A DNA stretch of 64,000 nt, from NCBI GenBank assembly GCA_036924285.1, contig JAYKYS010000001.1, positions 44,577,501 through 44,641,500 of the forward strand, read 5' to 3'. Origin of the DNA: Asterella californica (lineage: Eukaryota > Streptophyta > Marchantiopsida > Marchantiales > Aytoniaceae). The notes under the pieces are model-generated. The model was given only the letters and a program-made list of their open reading frames with translations. It did no database searches and was not told where the DNA came from. The translations under genes and the position numbers were made by a program. This document shows, piece after piece, positions 31,899-44,269 of the stretch. Position 1 is the stretch's first letter. Each line of letters opens with the position of its first letter.

Positions 31899-33355
31899 CA
31901 AGCTAGGCCCCTAGTTACTTGCTGACTGGGTACTTAGGGCTTCAAGCGTTATATCAAAGACGCAAGGGGCCTGCTTCTTATAATTCAGGAGAGAATTGTA
32001 CGTACAGAGACTGTGACAAGGGGGGCTGTTTAAGGGGTTTGCTTGTGCATGCGACCTGTCAGCGGACGGTGCGGGAGATTTGGAGGTCCAATGCAAGCGC
32101 GCAAGGCGTCGTTGGGTTCAGATCTGAGCAAGCTACGCACATGTTAAGACGGTTTTGGAAGAGACGGATCAGGGTGTGCGTACTGAGTGAAATTGAGACG
32201 CATGAAGGAGATTTGGGATTTTCAGTTATCTATGAAGGAGAGTTGGACTGTTCGGGCCGTTCCGGAGTCCAAACTTGCTGTCCTTGGATCCATCGGGATC
32301 AGAACATCGAGTTCTACATGAAATTGAAGACAATACGAAGTTTCATCGGACGGTTCAGGAGATTTGAGTGAAATTGGCTCGCAGGGAAGCGGTTACATCA
32401 GATTTTCGTTCGCTTGCGACCTGAGATTGGGTTGTTCTTTGCGATTGGTGAGCCAAGCTCTTCGTTCTTGGTGCCTACGCCATCAGAGAGTCTTCATCTA
32501 CTCATAGGAGAAGACAGTACGTAAATTGGATTGTTGGTTTGGGTGTGGTGAGCAAGTTTGTGCCGCAGGGAGCTGATTTAAGTCAGTTTTTTGCAACCTG
32601 CGACCAAATTTCTTGCGTGGTTTTGCAAGAGGAACTCCAAACGACTTGTTTAGAGTCTTGTTGGGTTCAAGGTAGTTAGATCTACCTGCCAGAGAAGACG
32701 GATATCAGTTTGGACGATCCGTTTGTGCGGTGTGAGCGGTTTTAAGCCGCAGGGAGGAATTTTTGAAAGTTCAGTCACCTGCAACCGAAAATCGGCGATA
32801 TCTCGACTGATGGGAATCGGATCTGAAGGTTTCTTGGGTTAACGGAATCAGCGAAGGAGACCCTATCAACATCTGAAGTCCGTTCAGCAAAAGGAGAAAG
32901 TCCACAGATAAGCTTTTTTCGGTTTCTTCGCTACGGGTTTTGCTCTTTTGAGTTCATTAGAGTTCTGGTTGGCTATATACAGCTTGTGGTAGCTAGCTTT
33001 AGCTAAGAACTTGTACATGGATGTGGTTTGGACTTGGGTTTGGATCGCGTGATATTGCTGTGGCTCTATTTGTTAGCAAAGAGAAGTTTCTCTTGCTTTG
33101 AGCTACGCTTCGGTGGTTTTGGGTCAGGGTTGTGATTCATGGGTTGATTTTTAAGGGCTTGGAAGTAGGTTACAGACCGCTCTGGTCTGTTCCTCAGTTT
33201 TTTGCTGTTAAGAGAAAGAACCGGCAGTGTACATACATTTGGAGTGTATATATCGCAGCGTTCGTTTTAGTGGTTGTTCTTCTCTGTCTCGTCTTGTTTG
33301 GTACACAACATCTCCACAGCCAGGAACCTCACGTTTTCCTGGACATCCTTCACGC

Positions 33356-34728
33356 TGTCGCGCTACTTGGCGGCTACATGTTATATTTCTACTCCGACGC
33401 TTGAGTTTAGTAGTTCTAGAAGTTAGCTTATATTACTTCTAGTCGTTTATGTATATGTTTGACACCTTTGCATACGGTGTTAACACTATTTTGAGTCCTA
33501 GTAGGCTGATAGTATGTTAGTTATCTTGTTCAAGCATTTGTGCGCTTGTGCAAGTGACTTCTTACTTGTCTATGACATTCAATGTACATAACTTAGGGTT
33601 TCCATGCTGATAGGGGTTTGAGCTCATGGGTTGTACTTACTTGTCGCCCATGCACGTTTTCTAGCTGATTTAAGTTATTTTTCGGGGCTACGTGTCGTTT
33701 TAGGTAGTTTAAGTATTACGTTGGCACTCTAGGGGGCTTGACTTGGTAGCCTATGAGTGTAGATAAGTTACCAGGTAGTTTAAGGCACAAAAGGACAGTC
33801 AAGTGGAGCTATGAACTCCCATTGGTCCATTTTTGTCTTTTGTAAAACTCTAAGTTTAGAAACAGAGCTCTAGAGGAGAGTTCGAGCAATTGGTGAGGTA
33901 TCTTCGAAATCTGAGAACACAGGAAGAGAGAGCTCGTCGTGCCAAGCACTGTCAGTGAAATTTTTGCTCGATTTGGATCAATAAACAAGGAGTTCTGCCC
34001 AATTGAAGTTCGGATTGTGCCAAAACTGCGTCACTTTTGTTGATTTTGGGGTTTTCGGTGCTAATTGCAGCAGAATTGAGGAAATCACTTCAAAACTTCG
34101 TGGTTGCGTTCACTGTCAGGAGGGCTACGACTGTCCAAAAAGTTTTGGATCATTTGAGTAATTGAGTAATTCAGGGCGGCCGCTGAAGCAGAGGGGGTCT
34201 GAAAAGCTCTTAATCTAGAGCAGCGACTTTAGAGAAGGAGATCTGGAGTTCTACAAATATTCAGGAGTCCCAACTTCACAGGGATGTTCAGCATCCTGTA
34301 GACTTCAAATACTGTGAGAAGATTTGAAATTCATCGAGCCAATTCTCTGTTCTATGTCTGAATAGCTGTCTAGGTACCAGAAATTGCCATAATTCTCTTA
34401 TTCAGAACTTTTCTGTTCATATCTCCGTGTCAGAATTTGATCTCAGGTTGAAACTTCGTCTGTGAGTTTAGTAGTACCTCATTTGCATGTAGGGGAAGTT
34501 TAGAGGTCTAAACCTTCATAGTTTTCCTCTCTTTGAGTGTCAAAGTTCACCGCTTAAGCCTATTACTACTAGTGAAACCTAAATTTCGCTTTTTGAGCAT
34601 ATCAGAGGATCCTACACAACTGTGTGAGTGTTTATGGCCCCTGTTGTGACCTGAAAGCCAACCTCTTGAGTAAACAACCACAGCCAGAAGCCCGGCGCTT
34701 TCCTAGGTAGACGGATCACACTCGGACA
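33356..34728 (+). repeat. Solo LTR of the A family
   Basis: A 1373-bp A-type LTR (TGTCGCGC...CGGACA) flanked by acgc on both sides (33352-33355 and 34729-34732). The duplication shows that it is a former full insertion reduced by LTR-LTR recombination. It lies about 20 bases from the end of the F LTR. Confidence 0.92.
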
Positions 34729-34755
34729 ACGCAAAAATATCCCACACGACATCGA

Positions 34756-34773
34756 TGGTGAACTCAACGTGAA
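34756..34773 (+). other. Element F primer binding site
   Basis: TGGTGAACTCAACGTGAA, one base different from the element A site. Confidence 0.6.
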
Positions 34774-34924
34774 GGTCCGGGGTGGAGATATTTGTGTGTT
34801 AGAACTGGGCAGAAGAGATCAACAATCATGAACGAGGATGAAGATGGATTTGGTTGTTCGGGAGGATGCTGCGGACCTGGGATGATGGATTTCTAGACGG
34901 TTGGGATCATGAGAGGATGGGAGG

Positions 34925-36528
34925 ATGGGACGAGTCATGACTATGGACGAGATGGACGGATTAGAGGGTATACTAGGGATGCAGTTGGATGCAGCAACTG
35001 CACGATTGTTTCAAGTCTTCACTTTGTTTATGCGACAAGAGCAAGGGAACCAACAAAAGGAGGCTTTGGGGAGGAAAGCGCTTCGGAGGATGATCGACAA
35101 GCTCGATCTATTTGATGGGAGAGACATCTCAAAGTACATGAGATGTTACAAGACGGAGATGGATTTGGATCAGGTACCGGAGAAGGTGATGATCGAGACA
35201 TTCGAACTCGCTGCGGTGCCTGAGATACGAGAGCATGTGAAGGGTCTAGCAAAGCGTTTTGGGAGGAACTGGGATATGTTTTCACAGCGCTGATGGAGGA
35301 GTATTTCTTGGGAAGCTCAGATCGAGTAACCAAGAAATCATTTTTGGGATGGGTCAACGGATCCAGCAAGGGTTTACAGCCTACCGAGCTGTTAAAGGAG
35401 TTTGATAGACAATTCTCTCAACTACCTCGGGTGGATAAGCTAACTTTGGAGAGCTACAAGACGGAGCTGTTTCTTCAAGCTGCGGATGAACCATGGCAGA
35501 AACAGTTGGAGCTACTTCTGGAGGATGGAGATGATGAAGAAGGACTAACAAGAAATTGGGAGGTTGTGCATGAAGCTGTTGAGTTTCTTGTCCGGAGACA
35601 GACAAAGGAAAGGGCTACAAGGTTGACACATGTATCACTGACTACCACACCAGTTCGGGTAGTATCTGAGGTTCAACCTCCAGTTGTGGTTGTAGAGGAG
35701 AAGGATCCAACCATCGAGGACCTATGACAAAAGATGCAAGATCTACAAGCTAAGGTTACTAGGTTGGAGCATAAGGGATCATCGAATGAGATGGAGCTTG
35801 TACCCAAACCAGCTTGGGTACATCAGTGCGTATGGTGTGATGGTACTGACCATCAACGAGATGATTGCATCTACTTTGCAGAGTCTTTGCAGCGAGAGGT
35901 TATTTCTTGGGAGGATGGAAAGGTTGCATTCAGAAGTACATGTACTCTCCTTCAAGCCAACATTGGTAAAGGAGGGATGAAGAGATTGATGGATGATTAT
36001 TTTACGGCACATGCAGTTGTAGCTATCGAAGCTACAAGTTATGGTGCTAGGGTGGAGGAGATTGAACATGATCTCCATATGGATGATTTGGATGAGCACG
36101 TGGATCTAAACGAGCTTGGGTTGGATACTGCATCCACGATGCAGAGCGAGAAGAAGAGACGAGAAGAGACTTCTTCAGGGAAGCAAGTTGAGGAGGATAA
36201 GGTTCAACAGGAAACTATTCTTCCTGTACAGACAATGGAGGACGATCCTTCACAACCGGAGGAGATGGTTGGGATGCAGAAAGCGGACATGGGTGATCTG
36301 GTTGCATGCAAACAACAACCAGATATTGGAGTTGAGGTTATGACGATGGATGTGAAGGGAGATTGGGAGGAGCGCATTCAAGATGTCAAGATTAGATTCT
36401 TATCACAAGAGGTCTTGGATGCGACTACAAGGGAAGTCCATGATGCTTACATCGGCTTCATCAAGGACGGACATATTGAGGACGAAGGAGAGTGGATGGA
36501 TGCTCTCGAGGCTACGGGTATAAGATGA
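34925..36528 (+). pseudogene. gag: Element F gag
   Basis: It is related to A gag: TARLFQVFTLFMRQEQ, GRDISKYMRCYKTEMD and SKGLQPTELLKEFDRQFSQL align with A residues about 20-170. The zinc knuckle CVWCDGTDHQRDDC is near 35828-35870. A final domain (WEERIQDVKIRFLSQEVLDA...VHDAYIGFIKDG) matches the segment of A gag just before its protease. A frameshift at 35293 and a stop at 35725 break it. The ancestral product would have been Gag without protease. Confidence 0.8.
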
Positions 36529-37172
36529 TGGGTAAGGATGGCTAACAGGGGAGAAGCCATTGCTGAAGGTGAATTGGGTTGAGTGAATGATGCTTGGAAG
36601 GTTGCAAGGATTTTCAGAAAAAGAGATCAAGGAGGATGATGTTTGAGGAGGATATCATTGTACAACGAGATAATTATGGTTGTGTTTGAGGATTTTGGTT
36701 GCCGCGGTGTGGTTCTTTTTCCAGAAAAACAAAAAAAGAAGAGAGGATTAGATACGATGACATGTACAGATTTGAGATTGAGGGTTACAGTCAAGATACG
36801 GGTGATGATTGGCAGGATGGGGGATGTCTACTACGACACTTGGGTTACAAACCTCGACGGTGAGGTTCTACAGGGCGGATGGAAGACAATTCTATAGTAT
36901 GAAGGGTTATTCTTTCTATGTCTTCGCATATTGAAGATGTGTAGATTTAGAGGGGGTGATTGGATGGGAGGTTCGAGGTGAAGGTCAATGAACATGGATC
37001 TAGGGAGGATCATGGCAGGGTAGCAACTTCAAGATGACGATCAGGTTGCAACTTTGAGGATGAGGTTGACTAAGATGTGAGGGAGGATGACAAGATGGTT
37101 TGAGTGCCGGTCCACTCCTTGGTTGGTATCTCTGGTGCATACCGGAGGATGCACAGGTTTGGAGGGGGTGGA
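36529..37172 (+). other. Element F 3' untranslated region with purine tract
   Basis: No coding potential was recognised. It is similar to 39714-40320 of G. It ends in GGAGGGGGTGGA next to the 3' LTR, the same tract as in A. There is no trace of pol. Confidence 0.6.
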
Positions 37173-38436
37173 TGTCGTGTCGTGGACCGGCTCCTATCTG
37201 AAATTCAAACTTCGATGCTTGTCACTCCAAAGACACTCATGAGAAGACAAGCTAGGTCCCAGCTTACGAGTTTTTGGCACCACTTCGGATCTTTGTTTTT
37301 ATCGCACCAGTGGATAGAGCTCCTTGTCAGCTTTCCATAGGTACTTCATCTACTTCGTTTGGACGCCTAGTGGAAAAGTTACAAGACTCGAAAGATGAAG
37401 AAAACAAGCTAGAGCCCAGCTTATGGACTTTTGGCGCAACTTCGGATCTTCACTTTCATCACATGGATGGGTAGAGCTCGTTGTCAGCTTTCCATGGGCA
37501 TCTTGTTAACTTCGTTTGGACATCCAGAGAAGAAGTTATGCGATTCGAAAGAAGGTAAAATCAAGCTAGGCCCCTAGTTACTTGCTGACTGGGTATTTAG
37601 GGCTTCATGCGTTATATCAAAGACGCAAGGGGCCTGCTTCTTATTATTCAGGAGAGAACTGTGCATACAGAGACTGTAAACAAGGGGGCTGCTTAAGGGG
37701 CTTGCTTGTGCCTGCGACCTGTCAGCGGACGGTGCGGGAGATTTGGAGGTCCAATGCAAGCGCGCAAGGCGTCGTTGGGTTCAGATCTGAGCAGGCTACG
37801 CACAGGTTAAGACGGTTTTGGAAGAGACAGATCGGGGTGTGCGTACTAAGTGAAATTGAGACGCATGAAGGAGATTTGGGATTTTCAGTTACCTGTGAAG
37901 GAGAGTTGGACCGTTCCGGCCGTTCCGGAGTCCAAACTTGCTGTCCTTGGATCCATCGGGATCAGAACATCAAGTTCTACAGGAAATTGAAGACAATACG
38001 AAGTTTCATCGGACGGTTCAGGAGATTTGAGTGAAATTGGCTCGCAGGGAAGCGGTTACATCATATTTTCGTTCGCTTGCGACTTGAGATTGGGTTGTTC
38101 TTTGCGATTGGTGAGCCAAGCTCTTCGTTCTTGGTGCCTACGCCATCAGGGAGTCTTCATCTACTCATAGGAGAAGACAGTACGTAAATTGGATTGTTGG
38201 TTTGGGTGTGGTGAGCAAGTTTGTGCCGCAGGGAGCTGATTTAAGTCAGTTTTTTGCAACTTGCGACCAAATTTCTTGCGTGGTTTTCAAAGGGGAACTC
38301 CAAACGACTTGTTTCGAGTCTTGTTGAGTTCAAGGTAGTTAGATCTACCTGCCAGAGAAGACGGATATCAGTTTGGACGATCCGTTTGTGCGGTGTGAGC
38401 AGTTTTAAGCCGCAGGGAGGAATTTTTGACACGACA
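37173..38436 (+). repeat. Element F 3' LTR with internal deletion
   Basis: It matches the 5' LTR from 31510 to about 32768, then jumps directly to the terminal CACGACA (38430-38436). It is followed by ccgt and the start of G. Confidence 0.75.
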
Positions 38437-38440
38437 CCGT

Positions 38441-39713
38441 TGTCGTGTCGGATATTGCGTGAAGGATGTCCAGGAAAACGCGAGGTTCCTGGCTGTGGAC
38501 ATGTCGTGTGCTGAAACAAGAGACAAGACAGAGAAAAAAAACCATGAAAACGAACGCTGCGATATATACACTCCAAATGTATGTACACTGTCGGTTCTTT
38601 CTCCTAAGAGCACAGAACTGAGAACCAAACCAGAGCAGTCTATAACCTGCTTCAAAAGCCTCTAAAAACAACCCTTGAATCACAACCCTAACCCAAAACC
38701 ACCGAAGTGTAGCTCAAAGCAAGAGAAAATTCTCTTTGCTAACAAACAGAGCCACAACCGTTTGAACCAGTGCGTAGCCTGCACAGATCTGAACCCAACG
38801 ACGCCTTGCGCGCTTGCATTGGACTCCTTAATCTCCCGAACCGTCCGTTGACAAGTCGCAGGCGCAAGCTAGCCCCTAAGTTGCCCCCTTGTTTACAGTC
38901 TCTGTACGTACAATTCTCTCCTGAATAATAAGAAGCAGGCCCCTTGCGTCTTTGATATAACGCCTGAAGCCCTAATTACCCAGTCAGCAAGTAACTAGGG
39001 GCCTAGCTTGATTTTACCTTCTTTCGAATCGCATAACTTCTTCTCTGGATGTCCAAACGAAGTAAACAAGATGCCCATGGAAAGCTGACAACGAGCTCTA
39101 CCCATCCATGTGATGAAAGTGAAGATCCGAAGTTGCGCCAAAAGCCCTAAGCTGGGGCCTAGCTTGTTTTCTTCATCTTTCGAGTCTTGTAACTTTTCCA
39201 CTAGGCGTCCAATGAAGTAGATGAAGTGCCTATGGAAAGCTGACAACGAGCTCTACCCATCCATGTGATGAAAGCAAAGATCCGAAGTTGCGCCAAAAGC
39301 CCGTAAGCTGGGGCCTAGCTTGTTTTCTCCATCTTTCGAGTCTTGTAACTTTTCCACTAGGCGTCCAAACGAAGTAGATGAAGTGCCTATGGAAAGCTGA
39401 CAAGGAGCTCTATCCATCTATGCGATAAAAGTGAAGATCCGAAGTTGTGCCAAAAGCCCGCAAGCTGGGGTCTAGCTTGTTTTCTCTATCTTTCGAGTCC
39501 TGTAACTTCCTCACTAGGTGTCCAAACGAAGTAGACAAAGTGCCTATGGAATGCTAACAGGGAGCTCTATCCACTGATGCGATGAAAATGAAGATCCGAA
39601 ATGGTGCCAAAAACCCATAAGCTAAGGCCTAGCTTGTCTTCTCATGAGTGTTCTTTGGAGCGACAAGCATCAAAGTTTGAATTTCATGTAGGAGCCGGTC
39701 CAAAGACACGACA
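38441..39713 (-). repeat. Element G 3' LTR with four tandem 156-bp units
   Basis: The units begin at each gcctagcttg-like phrase (39001, 39157, 39313, 39470; the array ends near 39626). They are related to the two units of the F LTRs. Confidence 0.88.
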
Positions 39714-40320
39714 TCCACCCCCTCCAAACCTGTGCATCCTTCGGTATGCACCAGAGATACCAACCAAGGAGTGGACCGGCACTCAACCCATCTTGTCATC
39801 CTCCCTCCCATCTCAGTCAACTTCATCCTCAAGGTTGCAACCTGATCGTTATCTTGAAGTTGCTACCCTGCCATGATCCTCTCTAGATCCATGCTCATCG
39901 ATCTTCACCTGGAACCTCCCATCCAATCACCCCCTCTAAATCTACACATCTTCAATATGCGAAGACATAGAAAGAATAACCCATCATACCATAGAAATAT
40001 CTTCCATTCGTCATGTAGAACCTCATCGTCGAGGTTTGAGACCCAAGTGTCGTAGTAGATATCTCCCATCTTGCCAATCATCACCCGTATCTTGAATGTA
40101 ACCCTCAACCTCAAGTCTGTACATGTCATTGTACGTATCTAACTCTTCTTTTTTTTGTTTTCTAAAAAAAGAACCACACTGCTGCAACCAAAATCCTCAA
40201 CCACAACCATCATTATCCCTGATCTCGTCTTCTGAGAACCTTTACAACCTTCCAAGCCTCATATTCTCAACACAAATCACCTTCAGCAATGGCTTCTCCT
40301 CTGTAAGCCATCGTTACCCA

Positions 40321-41940
40321 TCATCCTATACCCGTAGCCTCCAAAGCATCCATCCAATCTCCTTCGTCCTCAGCATGTCCATCCTTGATGAAGTCGATGT
40401 AGGCATCATGGACTTCCCTTGTAGTCGCATCCAAGATCTCTCGTGAAATGAATTCAACCTTGACATCTTGAATGCGCTCCTCCCAACCTCCCTTCACATC
40501 CATCACTGCATCAATATCTGATTGTTATATGTTTGCAATCAGATCAACCATGTCCGCTATCTGCACCTCAACCATCTCCTCCGGTTGTGAAGGATCGCCC
40601 TCCATTGCCAATTCAGGAAGAATAGTTTCTTGTTGAACCTTATCTTCCCCAGCTTGCTTCTCCGAAGAAGTCTCTTCTTGTCTTTTCTTCTCGCTCTGCA
40701 TCATGGATGCAGTACCCAACTTAAGCTTGCTAAGATCCACGTGTTCTCCCAAACCATCCATATGGAGATCATGCTCAATCTCCTCCACCCTAGCACTATA
40801 ACTTGTAGCTTCGATAGCTACAACTGCATGTACCGCAAAGTAATCATCCACAATCTTCTTCATCTCTCCTTTACCAACGTTGGCTCAAAAGAGAGTGCCC
40901 GTACTTGTGAATGCAACCTTTTCATCCTCCCAAGAAATTACCTCTCGTTGCAAAGACTCTGCAAAGTCGATGCAATCGTCCCGCTGATGGTCAGTACCAT
41001 CACACCACAGACAATGATGTACCCAAGCTGGTTTGGGTACAAGCTCCATCTTGGTCGATGATCTCTTATCCTCCAACCTAGTAACCTTAGCTTGCAGATC
41101 TTGCATCTTTTGCTGTAGATCCTCGATGGTTGGATCCTTCTCCTCTACAACCACAACTGGAGGTTGAACCTCAGATACTACCTGAACTGGTGTGGTAGTC
41201 AACGCTGTAGGTGTCAACCTTGTAACCCTTTCCCTTGTCTGTCTCCGGACAAGAAGCTCAACAGCTTCATGCACAACCTCCCAATTTCTTGTCAACCCTT
41301 CTTCTTCTTCTCCATCCTCCAGAAGTAGCTCCAACTGTTCCTGCCATGGTTCATCCGCAGCTTGAAGAAACATCTCCGTCTTGTAGCTCTCCAAGGTTAG
41401 CTTGTCCACCCGAGGTAGTTGAGAGAATTGTCTCTCGAACTCCTTTAACAGCGCTGTAGGCTGTAAACCCTTGCTGGATCCGTTGACCCATCCCAAAAAT
41501 GATTTCTTGGTTACTCGATCTGAGTTCCCCAAGAAATACTCTTCCATCAGCGCATGTGAAAATGTATCCCAGTTCCTCCCAAAATGCTTTGCTAGACCCT
41601 TCACATGCTCTCTTATCTCAAGCACCGTAGCGAGTTCGAATGTCTCGATCATCTCTTTCTCCGGTACCTGATCTAAATCCATCTCCGTCTTGTAACATCT
41701 CAAGTACTCAGAGATGTCTCTCCCACCAAATAGATCGAACTTGTCGATCACCCTTCCAAGCGCATTCTTCCCCAAAGTCTCCTTTTGTTGGTTCTCTTGC
41801 TCTTGTCGCATAAACAAAGTGAAGGTTTGAAACAATCGTGCAGTTACTGCATCCAACTGCATCCTTGGTATACCCTCTGATCCGTCCATCTCGTCCATAG
41901 TCATGGCTCGTCCTATCCTCCTATCCTCCCATGATCCCAA
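40321..41940 (-). pseudogene. gag: Element G gag
   Basis: The main frame is 41940-40885 (351 residues), with the same blocks as F gag: FTLFMRQEQ, GRDISEYLRCYKTEMD, LLKEFERQFSQL and the zinc knuckle CLWCDGTDHQRDDC. A TGA near 40883 interrupts it. The frame continues at 40863-40525 and, after another stop, at 40506-40321 (WEERIQDVKVEFISREILDA). Unlike F, the first part has no frameshift. No protease or other enzyme follows. Confidence 0.82.
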
Positions 41941-42086
41941 CCGTCTACATATCCATCATCCCAGGTCCACATCATCCTCCCGAACAACCAAACCCATCTT
42001 CGTCCTCGTTCATGATTGCTGATCTCCTCTTTCAAGTTCTAACACACAATCTCCACCCCGGACCTTCACGTCGAGTTCACCACCGA

Positions 42087-43357
42087 TGTCGTGTCGGATA
42101 TTGCGTGAAGGATGTCCAGGAAAACGTGAGGTTCCTGGCTGTGGAGATGTTGTGTGCTGAAACAAAGACAAGACAGAGAAAAACAACCACGAAAACGAAT
42201 GCTGCGATATATACACTCCAAATGTATGTACACTGTCGGTTCCTTCTCTTAAGAGCACAGAACTAAGAACCAAACCAGAGCAGTTTGTAACCTGCTTCAA
42301 AAGCCCCTAAAAACAACCCTTGAATCACAACCTTGACCCAAAACCACCGAAGTGTAGCTCAAAGCAAGAGAAACTTCTCTTTGCTAACAAACAGAGCCAC
42401 AACCGTTTGAACCAGTGCGTAGCCTGCACAGATCTAAACCCAACGACGCCTTGCGCGCTTGCATTGGACTCTTAAATCTCCCGAACCGTCCGTTGACAAG
42501 TCGCAGGCGCAAGCTAGCCCCTAAGCTGTCCCCTTGTTTACAGTCTCTGTACGTACAATTCTCTCCTGAATAATAAGAAGCAGGCCCCTTGCGTCTTTGA
42601 TATAACGCCTGATGCCCTAAATACCCAGTCAGCAAGTAACTAGGGGCCTAGCTTGATTTTACCTTCTTTCGAATCGCATAACTTCTTCTCTGGATGTCCA
42701 AACGAAGTAAACAAGATGCCCATGGAAAGCTGACAACGAGCTCTACCCATCCATGTGATGAAAGTGAAGATCTGAAGTTGCGCCAAAAGCCCTAAGCTGG
42801 GGCCTAGCTTGTTTTCTTCATCTTTCGAGTCTTGTAACTTTTCCACTAGGTGTCCAATGAAGTAGATGAAGTGCCTATGGAAAGATGACAACGAGCTCTA
42901 CCCATCCATGTGATGAAAGCGAAGATCCGAAGTTGCACCAAAAGCCCGTAAGCTAGGGCCTAGCTTGTTTTCTCCATCTTTCGAGTCTTGTAACTTTTCC
43001 ACTAGGCGTCCAAACGAAGTAGATAAAGTGCTTATGGAAAGCTGACAAGGAGCTCTATCCATCTATGCGATAAAAGTGAAGATCCGAAGTTGTGCCAAAA
43101 GCCCGCAAGCTGGGGCTTAGCTTGTTTTCTCTATCTTTCGAGTCCTGTAACTTCCTCACTAGGCGTCCAAACGAAGTAGACAAAGTGCCTATGGAATGCT
43201 GACATGGAGCTCCATCCAGTGATGTGATGAAAACAAAGATCTGAAATGGTGCCAAAAACCCGTAAGCTAGGGCCTAGCTTGTCTTCTCATGAGTGTTCTT
43301 TGGAGCGACAAGCATTGAAGTTTGAATTTTATGTAGGAGCCGGTCCACGACACGACA
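42087..43357 (-). repeat. Element G 5' LTR
   Basis: 1271 bp, closely similar to the 3' LTR with scattered substitutions. The four-unit tandem array is at 42646-43270. Confidence 0.88.
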
Positions 43358-43361
43358 CCGG

Positions 43362-44237
43362 ATGAGTTACTTGCTGAGTTATCTCAAAGGCGGGTGGTGG
43401 ATCACAAGATCGAGATCCTGTCAGGATCAGAACCACCTTCCAAGGCTCCTTACCGACTCAATCAGGTGGAACTCCTTGAGTTGAAAAGGCAACTTGGCGA
43501 GCTATTAGCGCAGGGATATATTCGAACCAGCAAGTTACCTTACGGAGCCTCAGTTCTTTTTACAAAGAAGAAGAATGAGAAGTTACGACTTTGTGTGGAT
43601 TATCGTGCACTCAATAAGGTGACGGTGAAGAACAATTATCTTTTGCCAAGGATAGATGATCTGTTTGATAGGTTAGCGAGCGCCAAGTACTTCAGCATGA
43701 TAGACTTGAAGTCAGGATATTACCAGACTCGGATAGCTGATATAGATGTTGAGAAGACCGCTTGTCGAACCAGATACAGATCGTTTGAATTCATGGTGAT
43801 GTCATTTGGACTCTACAACGCCCCTTCGAAGTTCACTACATTGATGAATACAATTTTTCGCGAGAAGATGGATGAGTTTGTCATCGCTACATCGACGACA
43901 TCTTGATCTACTACAAAACCTTGGAGGCGCACGCGGAGCAGTTAAGGGTGGTGTTGACGAAGCTGCGGGAGCATAAGCTGTTTGTCAACTTTGACAAGAG
44001 TGAGTTTGGTTTGGAGCGCATTAACTTCTTGAGACATGTCATTAGTGCAGAAGGAGTTGGTCCGGATATGCAGAAGGTGGATGCAATTGTGACTTGGGAG
44101 CCTCCGACTACAGTGAAGGAGATGTGGCGATTCTTACGATTGGCGCAGTTCTATCGCAAGTATGTGAAGAGATTTTCAAAGATCACGAAGCCGCTGACAG
44201 ACTGGATGAGATCAGAAGCCGAAGCCGGATTGAGACT
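43362..44237 (+). pseudogene. pol: Element H reverse transcriptase, broken
   Basis: It resumes the frame cut at 31509. Motifs: [34 protein letters not shown] and [15 protein letters not shown]. After a one-base shift near 43885 come YIDDILIYY (catalytic), INFLRHVISAEGV and FLRLAQFYRKYVKRFSK. It stops at 44239. The RNase H domain is absent because a deletion joins this end directly to the integrase C-terminal core. Confidence 0.88.
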
Positions 44238-44269
44238 TTAAGTTCACAAGTGTCTTTTGAAAATACTTG

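Larger units (their letters stand above)
31510..34751 (+). repeat. Element F 5' LTR, interrupted by a solo A LTR
   Basis: It consists of 31510-33355 and 34733-34751, about 1865 bp without the insert and its duplicated tetramer. It is much longer than the G LTRs because it keeps a segment (about 32145-33055) that G lacks, while G has two extra tandem units. Confidence 0.8.
31510..38436 (+). mobile_element. Element F: gag-only, non-autonomous LTR retrotransposon
   Basis: It has a 5' LTR at 31510-34751 (including the solo A LTR), an internal region of 2421 bp, and a 3' LTR at 37173-38436. The internal region has an A-type primer binding site, gag and an A-type purine tract, and no protease, reverse transcriptase, RNase H or integrase. 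The left flank is acgg (31506-31509). The 3' LTR lacks about 0.6 kb near its end relative to the 5' LTR. LTR tips form a perfect 10-bp inverted repeat, TGTCGTGTCG/CGACACGACA. Confidence 0.8.
38441..43357 (-). mobile_element. Element G: gag-only, non-autonomous LTR retrotransposon, tail-to-tail with F
   Basis: A minus-strand element with its 5' LTR at 42087-43357 (1271 bp), 3' LTR at 38441-39713 (1273 bp) and a 2373-bp internal region holding only gag. The flanks are ccgt (38437-38440) and ccgg (43358-43361), a 4-bp duplication with one change. The primer binding site and purine tract are of the A type. The total length is 4917 bp. Confidence 0.88.

Noticed and set aside
39001..43270. Regularly spaced repeats in the F/G LTRs as a CRISPR array
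   Set aside because: The units are contiguous 156-bp tandem repeats without unique spacers, inside retrotransposon LTRs of a eukaryotic genome.
31510..43357. F and G as one large inverted-repeat DNA transposon, because the outer ends are inverted
   Set aside because: Each half has its own direct LTR pair, primer binding site and purine tract, so they are two LTR elements in opposite orientation.
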